A stretch of DNA of 64,000 bases from DASQPA01 sp963757335 (GTDB lineage: Bacteria > Acidobacteriota > Thermoanaerobaculia > Multivoradales > UBA5704), in contig CAVWRJ010000004.1 in assembly GCA_963757335.1 (NCBI GenBank), forward strand, positions 62,001 through 126,000, read 5' to 3'. The position numbers were made by a program, and so were the translations under genes. The notes beneath the pieces are model-generated. The model had not been told where the DNA came from. It was given only the letters and a program-made list of their open reading frames with translations, and did no database searches. How positions within the stretch are numbered: the first letter of the stretch is position 1; the number at the start of each line of letters is the position of its first letter. Below, in pieces: positions 44,555 to 55,410 of this stretch.

Positions 44555-45802
44555 ATGCTCCTGCGATTCCGGGTCTCCAACTACCGCTCCCTGCGCGACG
44601 AGCAGGAGTTGTCCATGGTCGCCAGTTCCCTTGACGATCCTCAGGGAGCCGTGGTTGATGCCTTGGGTTTGGGGGTGCTCCCCGTCGCTGCGATCTATGG
44701 AGCTAACGCGGCGGGCAAGTCGAACGTGCTCGGAGCATTGGAGTTCATGAGCAAGGCGGTCGTCAACTCGCATCGCGGTTGGGCGCCTGAAGGCCCGAGT
44801 CCCGTTACGCCGTTTCTTCTCGATCCGGCTCGAAGCGAGGAGCCATCTTCTTTCGAAGTCGACTTCATCCTGGCAGGCGTGCGTTACAGATACGGTTTTG
44901 TCCTCGATCAGGCCAGGATTCAAAAAGAGTGGCTCTCCGCCTATCCCAACCGGCGAGAGCAGGTCTGGTTCGTGCGGGACAGCGAAGCTAAGGATCCATT
45001 CGAGTTCGGTAAGCAGCTTAAGGGGAGCAATAGAACCATTGCCGCGTTGACGCGGCTGAATAGCCTATTTCTCTCGGCTGCAGCTGAGAACAATCAGCAA
45101 ATGCTCCTACCCATTTATTCGTGGTTCTCGGAGCAGGCATTCGTTCATGGAAACCGTGGGATGAATGAGACCCTTCAGGTGATGCAGGACGAGAGGAGGC
45201 GCCCAGCGATTCTCGAATTCCTCCGATCGGCTGACCTCGGCATCGTGGGCTTTCGATTGAAAGAGAGAGATCTTAGGCCACTGGACCGCATGCTTTTCCA
45301 CGTCCTGGAACAGAGCGGAACTTCTACGCATAACTACCTCACGCTGGAACTCAGCCACCGCGCCAAAAGCAACTCGGATGTAAACCTATCTCTCGATCAA
45401 GAATCTGGCGGGACTAGGGCGTGGATCTCTCTGCTGGGTCCGCTTCTTACAGCTCTCGATCACGGCACGAGTCTCTTGGTGGACGAGCTCGACGCCAGCC
45501 TCCATCCCCACCTGGCCCTCGAAGTCATCCGCATCTTCCAGGACCCGGCGCGCAATCCCAAGCATGCCCAGCTGATCTTCAACACTCATGACACCACGCT
45601 CCTCGGCAACCTGCTCGAAGGCCCGCATCTGCGCCGGGATCAGGTCTGGTTCGTGGAGAAGGACGGCGAGGGGGCGACGCATCTTTATCCCCTGACCGAC
45701 TTCAAGCCGCGCAAGGACGAGAATCTGGAGCGCGGCTATCTCCAGGGACGTTACGGTGCTATCCCGTTCATCGAGCCGGCTCCCCTGGTGCAAGGTGAGT
45801 AA
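44555..45802 (+). CDS. RloA-like AAA ATPase (AAA_15)
   Basis: 415 residues from ATG 44555 with GAGAGG upstream; an upstream TTG start is less likely. Walker A AIYGANAAGKSNVLG (47-61), a coiled middle region, the ABC-type signature area LDQESGGTRAWISLLGPLL and Walker B SLLVDELDASLHPHLALEV, then IFNTHDTTLLG. This is the AAA_15/RloA type of ATPase seen in anti-phage and restriction-linked pairs. It overlaps the RloB-like gene by 8 nt. A TATCCT box lies about 80 nt upstream. Confidence 0.85.
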   Translation: MLLRFRVSNYRSLRDEQELSMVASSLDDPQGAVVDALGLGVLPVAAIYGANAAGKSNVLGALEFMSKAVVNSHRGWAPEGPSPVTPFLLDPARSEEPSSFEVDFILAGVRYRYGFVLDQARIQKEWLSAYPNRREQVWFVRDSEAKDPFEFGKQLKGSNRTIAALTRLNSLFLSAAAENNQQMLLPIYSWFSEQAFVHGNRGMNETLQVMQDERRRPAILEFLRSADLGIVGFRLKERDLRPLDRMLFHVLEQSGTSTHNYLTLELSHRAKSNSDVNLSLDQESGGTRAWISLLGPLLTALDHGTSLLVDELDASLHPHLALEVIRIFQDPARNPKHAQLIFNTHDTTLLGNLLEGPHLRRDQVWFVEKDGEGATHLYPLTDFKPRKDENLERGYLQGRYGAIPFIEPAPLVQGE

Positions 45803-46502
45803 GCGGGACCGCGACCTGCGGCGCCGTGAGCCCCGGCGCGAGCCGCGGAAGCGCATTCTCATCCTGTGCGAGGGCCACAGCACCGAACCGGGCTACTTCC
45901 GTGCCCTTCGTTCGGCGTTCCGCAACCGGCTCGTCGAGGTGGAGATCGACGACCGCAGAGGCGTACCGAAGACCCTGGTCGAGTACGCCACCGAGCGCAA
46001 GAAAGAGGCGGTACGGGAGGCGAAGAGCCGGCGCGACCCCTTCCTGGCCTACGACGAAGTCTGGTGCGTCTTCGATGTCGACGCCCATCCGAACCTTCCT
46101 GATGCCCGCCAGCAGGCGCGCGACAATGGCATCCACCTGGCGGTCTCGAATCCTTGCTTCGAGCTCTGGGCGTTGCTGCACTTCCAACACCAGACCGCCT
46201 ACCTTGAGGGGGAGAGCGCCCAGAGCAGGCTCCGACGTCATCTCCCTGGATACGAGAAGGACCTCCCCTTTGATCGCCTTCATCCCACCTACGATCAGGC
46301 TGTCGAGCGCGCTCAGGAGCTCGAACGGCGTTGCGAGTCGGCAGGCTCCCCGGGAGACAACCCGTCGACGGGAGTTTATGTGCTGACGGAGCGTATCCGG
46401 CTCAGTGTCGAGACCTCACCTACCCCTCCTTCCGCTCCTTCCGCTCCCCAAACAGCAGCCGCTGCTCCAGCCGGCCGCGCTGGGCGCGGTAGAAGGCGGT
46501 GA
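45795..46502 (+). CDS. RloB-like (Toprim-type) protein
   Basis: 235 residues from GTG 45795, which overlaps the stop of the ATPase gene. RILILCEGHSTEPGYFRALR (acidic residue near the N-terminus), VWCVFDVDAHPN (DxD) and SNPCFELWALLHFQHQTAYL match the RloB family, whose fold is like Toprim/OLD nucleases. The end has a period-9 repeat (PSAPSAP). The RloA-RloB pair is predicted to defend against phage. Its 3' end overlaps the opposite-strand RDD gene end. Confidence 0.85.
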   Translation: MSKRDRDLRRREPRREPRKRILILCEGHSTEPGYFRALRSAFRNRLVEVEIDDRRGVPKTLVEYATERKKEAVREAKSRRDPFLAYDEVWCVFDVDAHPNLPDARQQARDNGIHLAVSNPCFELWALLHFQHQTAYLEGESAQSRLRRHLPGYEKDLPFDRLHPTYDQAVERAQELERRCESAGSPGDNPSTGVYVLTERIRLSVETSPTPPSAPSAPQTAAAAPAGRAGRGRRR

Positions 46503-47353
46503 GGAAGGGGCGCGGGGGGACCTGCCAGCGGTCGGCGGGCCAGGCGATCTTGTGCTTGATCTTGTTCGCGACCTCGGCCAAGAGGCGGGGGTCGACCGTG
46601 CCGTCGTCGTCGCGGCGGAGGAGGTCCTCCAGAACCTGGAGCTCGTGGATGCCGTAGATGTCGAGCTGCTGGCGGGTGAAGGCGATCTCGGGCGCCATGG
46701 CCGGGCTGGCGGCATCGGCGGCATGGGCGGCGCGAGCGGGCCTGCCGTCGCGGCTCTCCGCGACCTGGGCGAGGTCGTGGAGCAGGAAGGAAGCCGGGGC
46801 GCGGACGACGAGGGTTCCGGCGACCAGGTCGCCGCAGCGGAGGTGATCCTTGCTGACGAGGGGCAGGGCGGCGAAGACGAGGAGCCAGGCGATGGCGAGG
46901 AAGCTCCCCCAGCCGGGTGCTGCGGGGACGAGCGCGGCGGGGGAGAGGAGGGCGACCAAGGGGAGGAAGACTTCGAGGTCGCGGGTCAGGTTGCGGGCGA
47001 AGACCGCCTCGGCGGTGAGCGGGCCGCCGTCGCGCGAGATCACCCGGAGACCCAGCCGGCGCTTGCCGGGGGTGACGCCGCTCCTCGCCACCTCCCAGGC
47101 GATGAAGTAGAAGTTGAAGAGAAAAAAGCTCGCCAGGAGGGCGAAGGCGATCCCCAGGCCCCCGGCGATCGGCGCCAGGGCGAAGAGGGCCACCAGGCGA
47201 GCACCCGAGGACGGCCACGACGATCAGGCCGAAGTCGAGGGCGAAGGCGGCGAGGCGGTCGCCGATCGTCGCCACCGTGAAGGGGATCGAGATCCCCTCC
47301 GGGGTGCGCACCGGGTAGAGCCGCGGCCCCTCGATCGCCAGCGCCTGCTTCAT
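46420..47353 (-). CDS. RDD-family membrane protein (one frameshift)
   Basis: N-terminal frame: VATIGDRLAAFALDFGLIVV, the RDD-type first helix (R and D conserved in GDRLAAFALD). A break near 47205 leads to VALFALAPIAGGLGIAFALL, GKRRLGLRVISRDG and ARNLTRDLEVFLPLVA, then a soluble C-terminus with an Ala-rich period-9 repeat (AAHAADAASPA). RDD proteins are often encoded with MoxR/DUF58/SpoIIM. Stop side overlaps RloB. The start overlaps the SpoIIM gene end by 4 nt. Confidence 0.85.
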
Positions 47354-48369
47354 CCCGCCTCCCGCCGTCTCCCGACATAGAGGAAGTACCAGATCCAGAA
47401 GACCAGGCTCGAATCGGCCACCAGCCAGCGCACGAAGGGGGCGTGAACCAGCTGGCGGAAGATCCCCTCGAGGAGCCCGGCGACGACGAGCATCCCCACC
47501 GCGCCGACGGCTAAGAGCACCGCCTGCCGCCCCTCCCGGGCGAGGTTGTCGAGCCTCCCGTGGCGGCCGGGGAAGACCAGGCAGTTGCCGAGGACGAGCC
47601 CGGCGGCGCCGCAGAGACAGACGGCGGAAAGCTCGGTGACGCCGTGCGGCAGCACCCAGGCCCAGAACTCCGAGCCCAGGCCGCGCGAGGCGTAGAGCGC
47701 CGCCATGGCGCCGAGGACGAGCCCGTTCTCGAAGAGGAGGAAGAGCACCGGTGCCCCGGCGGCGAAGCCCAAGGCGAAGCTCAGGATGCCGATCTTGGCG
47801 TTGTGGGTGAAGAGGAAGGCGGCGAACGCTCCGAGCATCGTCTTGCCGCCTTCGGGGCCTTTGTAGAGGATGTCGCGCAGCTCGGCGGTCGAGGAGGCGG
47901 GACCGCGCCCCTGGGCCATCCCGTCGCCCACGAAACTGTAGAAGCGCTCGGGGTCGGCCCGGGTCAGCCGGTAGCCGGCGAGGGCGCCGAGCGCCATCAG
48001 GAGCACCGCCGCGGCGACGAAGGGGAGGTAGCGGCGGACCGTCTGGGGGAAGCGGGCGGTGAAGAACTCCGCGAGCGCTCGGCCCACCGGCTGCTTGGTG
48101 CCGTAGACGCAGAGATAGGCGCGGCCGACGAGGGCGTTCAAGTAGTCGAGGAGATTGCGGTCGAGGCTGATCGCGGTCGCCACCGAGAGCGAGCTGACGG
48201 CGCTCCGGTAGAGCGAGGGGAGGCGGGCGATCTCGCCGGCAGAGAGGCTTCGGAGCCCCTGGCGCTCGCAGCGGACGACCAGCTCTTCGAGCTCGCGCCA
48301 GGAGCGCTCCCGCTCGCGCCGGAACTGGGCCGACTTGAGGGTGAAATCGGCGGGGCTAGATGCGCTCAC
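47350..48369 (-). CDS. Stage II sporulation protein M-like (DUF95) membrane protein
   Basis: 339 residues from a GTG start. A cytosolic helical N-terminus (RRERERSWRELEELVVRCER, SLYRSAVSSLSVA), then about six helices with FLFTHNAKIGILSFALGFAA and VLPHGVTELSAVCLCGAAGL, motifs of the SpoIIM/DUF95 family. The start overlaps the DUF58 gene by 14 nt. It belongs to the MoxR operon; sporulation is not implied. Confidence 0.9.
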   Translation of the reverse strand: MSASSPADFTLKSAQFRRERERSWRELEELVVRCERQGLRSLSAGEIARLPSLYRSAVSSLSVATAISLDRNLLDYLNALVGRAYLCVYGTKQPVGRALAEFFTARFPQTVRRYLPFVAAAVLLMALGALAGYRLTRADPERFYSFVGDGMAQGRGPASSTAELRDILYKGPEGGKTMLGAFAAFLFTHNAKIGILSFALGFAAGAPVLFLLFENGLVLGAMAALYASRGLGSEFWAWVLPHGVTELSAVCLCGAAGLVLGNCLVFPGRHGRLDNLAREGRQAVLLAVGAVGMLVVAGLLEGIFRQLVHAPFVRWLVADSSLVFWIWYFLYVGRRREAG

Positions 48370-49707
48370 GGCGCTTGATCTCCAGGTAGGTGTTGAGGAG
48401 CTCCGGGCCGATCGCCGAGGGCACCCCGTCGACGGTGTGAATCCCCTGCCGGCGCAGGCGGTTGAGCACCACCTCGCGGTCGCGGAGCAGGCTCGCCGCC
48501 ACCACCGCCCGGTGCAGCTGCCGGAGGTCGTCGGGGGGCGCCGCGGCGATGGCGGCGAGGCCGGGGTCTCTCAGGGTCACGAAGATCACGGCGTGCCGGC
48601 GGGCCAGGCGATCGAGGTTCTCGAGCATCAGCTCGGCGGTGACGGTGTCGACGAAGTCGGTGAGCACGATGACCAGGGAGCGGCGGGAGAGGCGCTGGCC
48701 GAGCGCCGTCAAGCCGAGGGTGAAGTTGGTCTCGGCCTCCGAGTAGTCGATCTGGCTCGCCAGGCGGGAGAAGGCGGCGAAGCTCTGCACTCCGCCCTGC
48801 GGCGCGGCCCAGATCCCGACTTTGGCGTCGAAGCTCATCCAGCCCACCCGGTCGCCGGCGCGGAGCGAGACGTAGGTCAAGAGGAGGGCCGAGGCCACGG
48901 CATGATCGACCTTGGGGATGCCCAGGAGCGGCTCGCACATGAGGTGGCCGGTGTCGACGGCGAGGACGATCTGGTGGTTGCGCTCGGCCCGGAACTGGCG
49001 GGAGACCAGCCGCTTGTGGTGGGCCGACGCCTTCCAGTCGACGACCCGCGGATCGTCGCCGCTGGCGTGCTCGCGAAGCGAGTCGAACTCGGTGCCGTCG
49101 CCGCGGTAGCGCTCGATCTTGAGCCCCGCCTGGAGCTCCCGTTCGTTGGCGAAGCGGAGCGCCGTGACCCGCACCGGCCGGAGGTCGGGGACGACCGCGG
49201 ATTCCTTCCCCAGCCCCACCCGCACCACCGTGGCGAGGAGGCCGAGCGGTCCGGTGAAGCGGATCCAGGCGCGGAGGACGGCGACCTGGCCGCGCCGGGT
49301 GGGGACGAGCGGGCAGGCGAAGGTGCCGCCGTCCGTCCCTTCCGTCCCACCCGTCCCATCCGTCCCCTCCGTTCCGGTAGGGGCGACGATGCCGCGGAGC
49401 GGCGGCTGCGGCACCAGCTTGCTCCGAGAGGTCGACCGCCACGGTCACCGCGCACCGGCCGGGGGGCCGGCACCCGCACCGAGAGGAGCGCCACCCCCGG
49501 CTCGCCGATGGCGAGCGTCCCCGGCAGCTCGACCGTGCAGGCGACCTGCTGGCGACGCGGGGCGAGGAGGGCGTCGGCCCCCAGGGCGAGCGCGAAGCCG
49601 CCCAAGAAGATCGGCCAGGCCGGCCAGAGCCGCGGCTGGATCGTCGGCAGGAGGGCGACGACGAGCCCCGCCGCCGCCACGAGGACCGCTCGCCGGGTGG
49701 GACGCAT
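48356..49707 (-). CDS. DUF58 protein (frameshifts in the middle)
   Basis: The N-terminal frame (VLVAAAGLVVALLPTIQPRL, two helices) breaks near 49410-49475, with at least two indels; a period-9 repeat encodes TEGTDGTGGTEGTDGG at about 49330-49378. The rest is clean to the stop: LKIERYRGDGTEFDSLREHA, DDPRVVDWKASAHHKRLVSR (the DUF58 core), then a VWA-like part with IVLAVDTGHLM and LVIVLTDFVD. DUF58 proteins act with MoxR ATPases as chaperone-like factors. Gene order is typical. Confidence 0.88.
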
Positions 49708-49731
49708 GAGGCAGGGGAGCGGCGGCCGCCC

Positions 49732-50695
<964 letters not shown>

Positions 50696-50706
<11 letters not shown>

Positions 50707-51997
50707 CCGTCATCTCCATACGCCAGCGGTAGAGTCTCTTGGCGAGCGCGGCCGCCCGCGGCGCCGCCTTCCGGTCACCGGTCTCGGTTCGATCGAGGCC
50801 GACGATCCGGCGTTCGAGGGCGGCGAGGTCGAGCGTCACCCCCCGCCGCTTGCCGATCTCCCGGAGGCGGGCGGCGATCTCCCCCTCCGGCAGGTCGGGA
50901 GGGAGAAAGAAGCGGGCGGCCACCGCCTTCAGGGTTTGCTGATAGTAGCGGCCCAGGCTGTCCGCCGCCTGGCCGCCGTGGGCGAGGAGTTGGGCGGTGT
51001 TGTCGATCAGCACCTCTTTGCCCGGCGCCAGGCTGGCGGCGGAGGGGAGCGGAGCGCCGAAGCGCCCCATGCCCGCCCAGAGGACCGTGCCGAGGAGGAG
51101 CAGACCCTGGAGGACGCCCGGCAGAAGGGGGAAGCGGAAGGCTTCGGCGAGGAGGCCGCGGCTCTGGACGAAGCCGTGGATCGTCTCCTCGAAGACGACG
51201 CCGTGGACCCCCAGCCGGTCGACGAAGAGCTGGTGCGCCAGGGCGGCATGGTCGGCCAGGCCGAGCCCCTGGTTGTTCCAGAGGTCGGGATCGGCGACGA
51301 CGAAGAGGTCGGAACCCCCGGGCGCCAGGCGGCCGCGGGCGATCAGCAGGCCCCTGCCGCCCTCGCACTCGACCTCCGGCCGCAGCTCCCGGCTGGGGGT
51401 GAGGAGCTGGAGGGTGGGGATGTCGAGGGTGAAATGGCGGGAGTCGCCCGGCGAGCCCTCGGCAACCTCGCAGGTCCGGAGCCCGGCTGTCCGCCCCGTC
51501 CGTTCCACCGTGGCGCCCTGGAGGGCCGAAACCTGGAGTGCCGCCAGAATTTCCTCGATCTGGTTTTCGGGGAGGAGGGCGGCGCCCGCCACCCAGCCGG
51601 GCTGGTCCCGGCGGGGCCTCCCCCGCCACTTGGGGAGCACGACGACGAGCGGCGCCCCGCGCTCCCGGGCCTCCGCGGCCAGCGCCGCCAGGCGTTCCTT
51701 CCAGTCCGGGCTGCCGGAGGGCCCAGGCTCGGCGAGGACCAGCGGCCGGCCGGGCCCCGGGCCGGCCCCGCCCCGGGCTTGGCGCGAGGTGACGCCCAGG
51801 CCCTCCCGGCGCAGGAGCTCGGCCAGGGCCCGGTGGCCGAGGGCGCTGTAGCTGTAGGTGTTGGGGCCGGCGGTCGGGCGGGCCGCCAGGTCTCCACCGT
51901 ACGCCTGGAGCAGGATGGCGGCGGCGAAGGAGGCGACGGCGATGCCCACCATCCAGGCCACGGCGCGGCGCGAGAAGCCGCCCGGGAGCTCGCTCAC
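50696..51997 (-). CDS. DUF4350 membrane protein
   Basis: 433 residues from a GTG start that overlaps the DUF4129 stop (GTGA). First helix (VAWMVGIAVASFAAAILLQA), then YSYSALGHRALAELLRREGL typical of DUF4350, a soluble domain with LFVVADPDLWNNQGLGLADH (conserved DxDxxxN pattern), and a second helix near LLPGVLQGLLLLGTVLWAGM. It is a usual partner of the MoxR-DUF58-DUF4129 set; function unknown. Confidence 0.88.
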
Positions 51998-52749
51998 GCC
52001 CCTCTCCCCTCGACCGCCCGGAAGCGCTCGACGCTCGCCGCATACTCTTCGGGGCCGACCGGGACGCCGCCGAACCACGACCGCTCGACCGTCCCCACGA
52101 GCCCGGCGAAGGCCTCCCGCGCCGCCCCCTGAAGAGGGAGGGCGCGGAGGAGCTCGCGGCTGGTGCGCGACGGCGGCAGGGGGAGGCGGAAGCGCCGGGC
52201 GAGAAGGGCGATGGCGGCGAGGAGAAGGGCATGGACCGCCTCCCCATAGCGCCCCTGGGCGGCGAGAGCGGCGGGATCGTCCAGCCGCGGCTCGGCGGAC
52301 CGCTCCGGCTTCTCCGGACTCTCCGGCGGTGGGGTGGCCGCGGGCGGCCGGCGGGCCAGCAGGGCCTGGACGAGCCAAAGCAGGGCGAGGACGCCAGCCG
52401 CGGCGAGGAGGACCCAGCAGACGACCTGGGCGATGGTAGAGAGCCCTGCCAGCGGTAGGGCGAAGGTCTCGGGAAGAGCGTCCGGCGGGACGCCCCCCCC
52501 TCCCGGCTCACGCGGCAGGTTCGGGAGGGGGCCCGGCTTCCCCGAGGATTCCTCGCCGGGCAGGCGGCGCTGGTAACGGCGGTCGGCGAGCACCTCCGCC
52601 GCCCGGCCGCGCAACTCCGCCAAGGTCGGCGCTGTCGCCGCTGTCGCCGCTGCCGGGAAGGTCAGCCCAGAGAGCGCGAGCACCGCGAGCAGGCCGAGCC
52701 GGGCCGTTCCCCTGCGTAGCTCAGTCGAAGACCGAGGCGAGGCTCTCAA
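51994..52749 (-). CDS. DUF4129 protein
   Basis: 251 residues, TTG start at 52749 (no ATG before the signal-like stretch LGLLAVLALSGLTFPAAATA). A period-9 repeat lies there (near 52628-52656). One helix (VVCWVLLAAAGVLALLWLVQ), then the DUF4129 core DPAALAAQGRYGEAVHALLL, FRLPLPPSRTSRELLRALP and ERSWFGGVPVGPEEYAASVE. Overlaps the upstream gene by 29 nt and DUF4350 by 4 nt. Confidence 0.85.
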   Translation of the reverse strand: MRASPRSSTELRRGTARLGLLAVLALSGLTFPAAATAATAPTLAELRGRAAEVLADRRYQRRLPGEESSGKPGPLPNLPREPGGGGVPPDALPETFALPLAGLSTIAQVVCWVLLAAAGVLALLWLVQALLARRPPAATPPPESPEKPERSAEPRLDDPAALAAQGRYGEAVHALLLAAIALLARRFRLPLPPSRTSRELLRALPLQGAAREAFAGLVGTVERSWFGGVPVGPEEYAASVERFRAVEGRGA

Positions 52750-53709
52750 CGTCGATCGACTCCTTGACGCTGCGCAGGCGGTAGTACATCACCGCCGCGG
52801 CGGTGGCCGAGAGACCGCTGGTAACGACGGCCGCGGCCTCGCGGAGCAGCGTTGCCAGCACGGGAACGGAAGCGAGGCCGAGCGCAACGACGCCGAGCAC
52901 CAGGCCGACGCCGATGGCGAGGACGATGAGGATGAAGAGGATGCCGAAGACCGGCCATCCAGTACCCATCGGTCAGCTCGCTACTCCGCTTCGAGGGCGG
53001 CCAAGAGGCCCGGGCGTTCTTCGATCGCCACAGGCACCGAGACGGCCAGCATCGCAGCGACGATGAACCCGGGGACGATGCAGAAGATCGTGCCCACCCC
53101 GGTCGCGAGCCCCTGGAGGATCGCGACCCCGAGGACGGGGAGCAGGTTGGAGAGCCCGACCTGCAGGCAGTCGGCGAACGAAGTGTTCTTGTTCCGCATC
53201 TGCTGGAAGACGCCGTAGGTGATGGTGGCGGTCGCCAGGGGCGCGCAGAGTAAACGGAGAAGGATACCGAGCCCCCCGGCCCGCAGCAGCGCCAGGGGCG
53301 TCGTACCGTGCGCGGGCACCAGGACCGCGTACAGAATGGCCGGCGCGTAGGCGAGAGCGGTGAGCAGGACGAAAGGGAGGAAGTTGGCGAAGTAGATCTG
53401 GAAGGTCTCGCCGAGGATCGACCCGATCTCGAAGGCGCGTCCGGAGTGGAGGCCCACCGGGCCGGAGGGTGGCGGCAGCGGGTTGCCGTAGAGCTGCGGT
53501 GCGGGAGGGGGAGGGGACAGGGGCCCGCCGTAGAGCGTTTCTCCGGAGCTGGCAGCGCCGGCGACCCCGCCGGGCGTTGGCTCTATCGGCTCGACGGGCA
53601 GGATCGTCCCGTCCTCCGGGGTAGGGCGGTAGCGCGCGAAGATGACGCCACAGCGCGCGCAGTCGGTCGATCCGTCAGGCTGCTCGAAGCTGCACTTCGG
53701 GCAAATCAT
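52721..53709 (-). CDS. Zinc-ribbon membrane protein with GDPD-like helices (two frameshifts)
   Basis: ATG 53709 opens MICPKCSFEQPDGSTDCARC, a CxxC...CxxC zinc ribbon, then a Pro-rich linker and helices (IYFANFLPFVLLTALAYAPA, LLPVLGVAILQGLATGVGTI). The frame stops at 52981; the missing C-terminus continues in two other frames (SELTDG, then WPVFGILFILIVLAIGVGLV and YYRLRSVKESIDVESLASVF), a very common ending for GDPD-anchor-type membrane proteins. Indels lie near 52985 and 52965. First gene of the MoxR operon. Confidence 0.75.
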
Positions 53710-53920
53710 GCCGGTGGTCCTTTCCGGTGCGATGAGGCACCCACGGCGGGGCGGCATGCCGAGCGCCGGTCCGCGGTCGCGAACTTTTTCTGGATTTTCT
53801 GTCTGCGGTGCACCTCGAATCGTAGAACGAGGGCCGAAAAGAGGTCAAGCGGCGGTCCCCGCTCCTGCCATAGAATCCGCTCCGGGGCCGGCCCGCCGCC
53901 GGCCTGGAAAGGGGAGCCCC

Positions 53921-55396
53921 ATGACCTTCGTCGCGAGCTTCGAGCCGCAGCCGCTGTGGCGGCATTTCGACGCCATCCTCACCATCCCGCGGGCCTCGAA
54001 GCAGGAGGGGAGGATGCGGGAGCTCGTGATCGCTGCGGCCGAGCGGCGCGGGCTCTCCCATGGGGAGGACGCGGTCGGCAACGTCGTCGTCCGGGTGCCG
54101 GCGAGCCCGGGCCGTGAGGGGGCCCCGGCGATCGTCCTCCAGTCCCACCTCGACATGGTCAACGAGAAGAACTCGGACGTGCCGCACGACTTCGGGAAGG
54201 ACCCCATCCTGCCGCGGCAGGCGGGGGAGTACCTCTACGCGACCGGCACCACCCTGGGGGCCGACAACGGCATCGGCGTCGCCGCCATGCTCGCCCTGAT
54301 GGAGGGCGGCGATGTTGGCGATATTGGCGATCTTCCGCATGGGCCGCTCGAGCTGCTGTTCACGATCGACGAGGAGACCGGTTTGACCGGCGCCCAGGGG
54401 CTCGATCCGGCGCTCCTCTCCGGCCGGCGGCTCTTGAATCTCGACTCCGAGGAGGAGGGGACGGTCACCGTCGGCTGCGCCGGCGGGGTCGATACCCTCC
54501 TCACCCTGCCGCTCGCCACCGAGCCGCCGCCTCATGGCGCGGTCGCCGTGGACTTCCGCCTGACCGGGCTCCTCGGGGGCCACTCGGGGATCGAGATCCA
54601 CCTCCAGCGCGGCAACGCCATCAAGCTCCTCGCCCGCGCCCTCTTCGCCGCCGCGCGCGCGGTGCCGTTCGCGCTCGCCTCCTTCGCCGGCGGCAACAAG
54701 CGGAACGCCATTCCCCGGGAGGCCGCGGCGCGGGTGGTGGTCGCTCCCGAGCGGCGGGAGGCGCTCCTCCAGGCGGTGGAGAGAGAGATCGCGGCGATCC
54801 AGGCCGAGTACCGGCCGGCCGACCCCGGGATCCGGCTCGACCCCGTCTCCGCCGATCTGCCGGAGCGGGTGTGGACGGCGGCCACGGCGCGCACCGTCCT
54901 CGCCCTCCTGGACGCCCTGCCGCACGGCGTTCTCGCCATGAGCTACGACATCCCGGGCCTGGTCGAGACCTCGACCAACGTCGCCGTCGTCTCCTTAGGG
55001 AACGGCACCCTGGAGATCCAGAACAGCAGCCGGAGCTCGGTCGCCTCGGCGCTCACCGCCGCCCGCCTGCGCCTGAACGCCCTGGCCGACCTGGCCGGGG
55101 CGAGCGCCACCTCGAGCGACGGCTACCCGGGCTGGAAGCCCGATCTCACCTCGCCGCTTTTGGGCGTCGTCGAGGCCGTCCACCGGAAGGTGCTGGGGAA
55201 GGAGCCGACGATCCAGGCCATCCATGCCGGGCTCGAATGCGGCCTGATCGGCGAGAAGGTGCCGGGCATGGAGATGGTCTCGATCGGCCCCCAGATCGAG
55301 AGCCCCCACTCGCCCGACGAGCGGGTGAAGATCCCCTCGGTGGCGGAGTTCTGGCGCTTCCTGACGGCGGTGCTCGACGCGCTCTCCCGGACCTGA
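53921..55396 (+). CDS. pepD: M20 family aminoacyl-histidine dipeptidase (PepD-like)
   Basis: 491 residues from ATG 53921 behind GGGGAG. Metal-ligand motifs in order: LQSHLDMV (His), GADNGIGVA (Asp), FTIDEETGLTG (Glu pair), LLNLDSEEEG (Asp), and the C-terminal HAGLECGLIGEK. The lid domain has LRLTG-type DFRLTGLLGGHSGIEIHLQR. It hydrolyses Xaa-His or other dipeptides. A period-9 repeat encodes GDVGDIGD near residue 130. A TAGAAT box lies about 45 nt upstream. Copy C of the structured repeat follows the stop. Confidence 0.93.
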   Translation: MTFVASFEPQPLWRHFDAILTIPRASKQEGRMRELVIAAAERRGLSHGEDAVGNVVVRVPASPGREGAPAIVLQSHLDMVNEKNSDVPHDFGKDPILPRQAGEYLYATGTTLGADNGIGVAAMLALMEGGDVGDIGDLPHGPLELLFTIDEETGLTGAQGLDPALLSGRRLLNLDSEEEGTVTVGCAGGVDTLLTLPLATEPPPHGAVAVDFRLTGLLGGHSGIEIHLQRGNAIKLLARALFAAARAVPFALASFAGGNKRNAIPREAAARVVVAPERREALLQAVEREIAAIQAEYRPADPGIRLDPVSADLPERVWTAATARTVLALLDALPHGVLAMSYDIPGLVETSTNVAVVSLGNGTLEIQNSSRSSVASALTAARLRLNALADLAGASATSSDGYPGWKPDLTSPLLGVVEAVHRKVLGKEPTIQAIHAGLECGLIGEKVPGMEMVSIGPQIESPHSPDERVKIPSVAEFWRFLTAVLDALSRT

Positions 55397-55410
55397 AGAG
55401 ACCCCTCGCC

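Noticed and set aside
47350..48369. SpoIIM homologue as a sign of endospore formation
   Set aside because: SpoIIM/DUF95 proteins are common in non-sporulating bacteria next to MoxR/DUF58/RDD genes, which is the case here.
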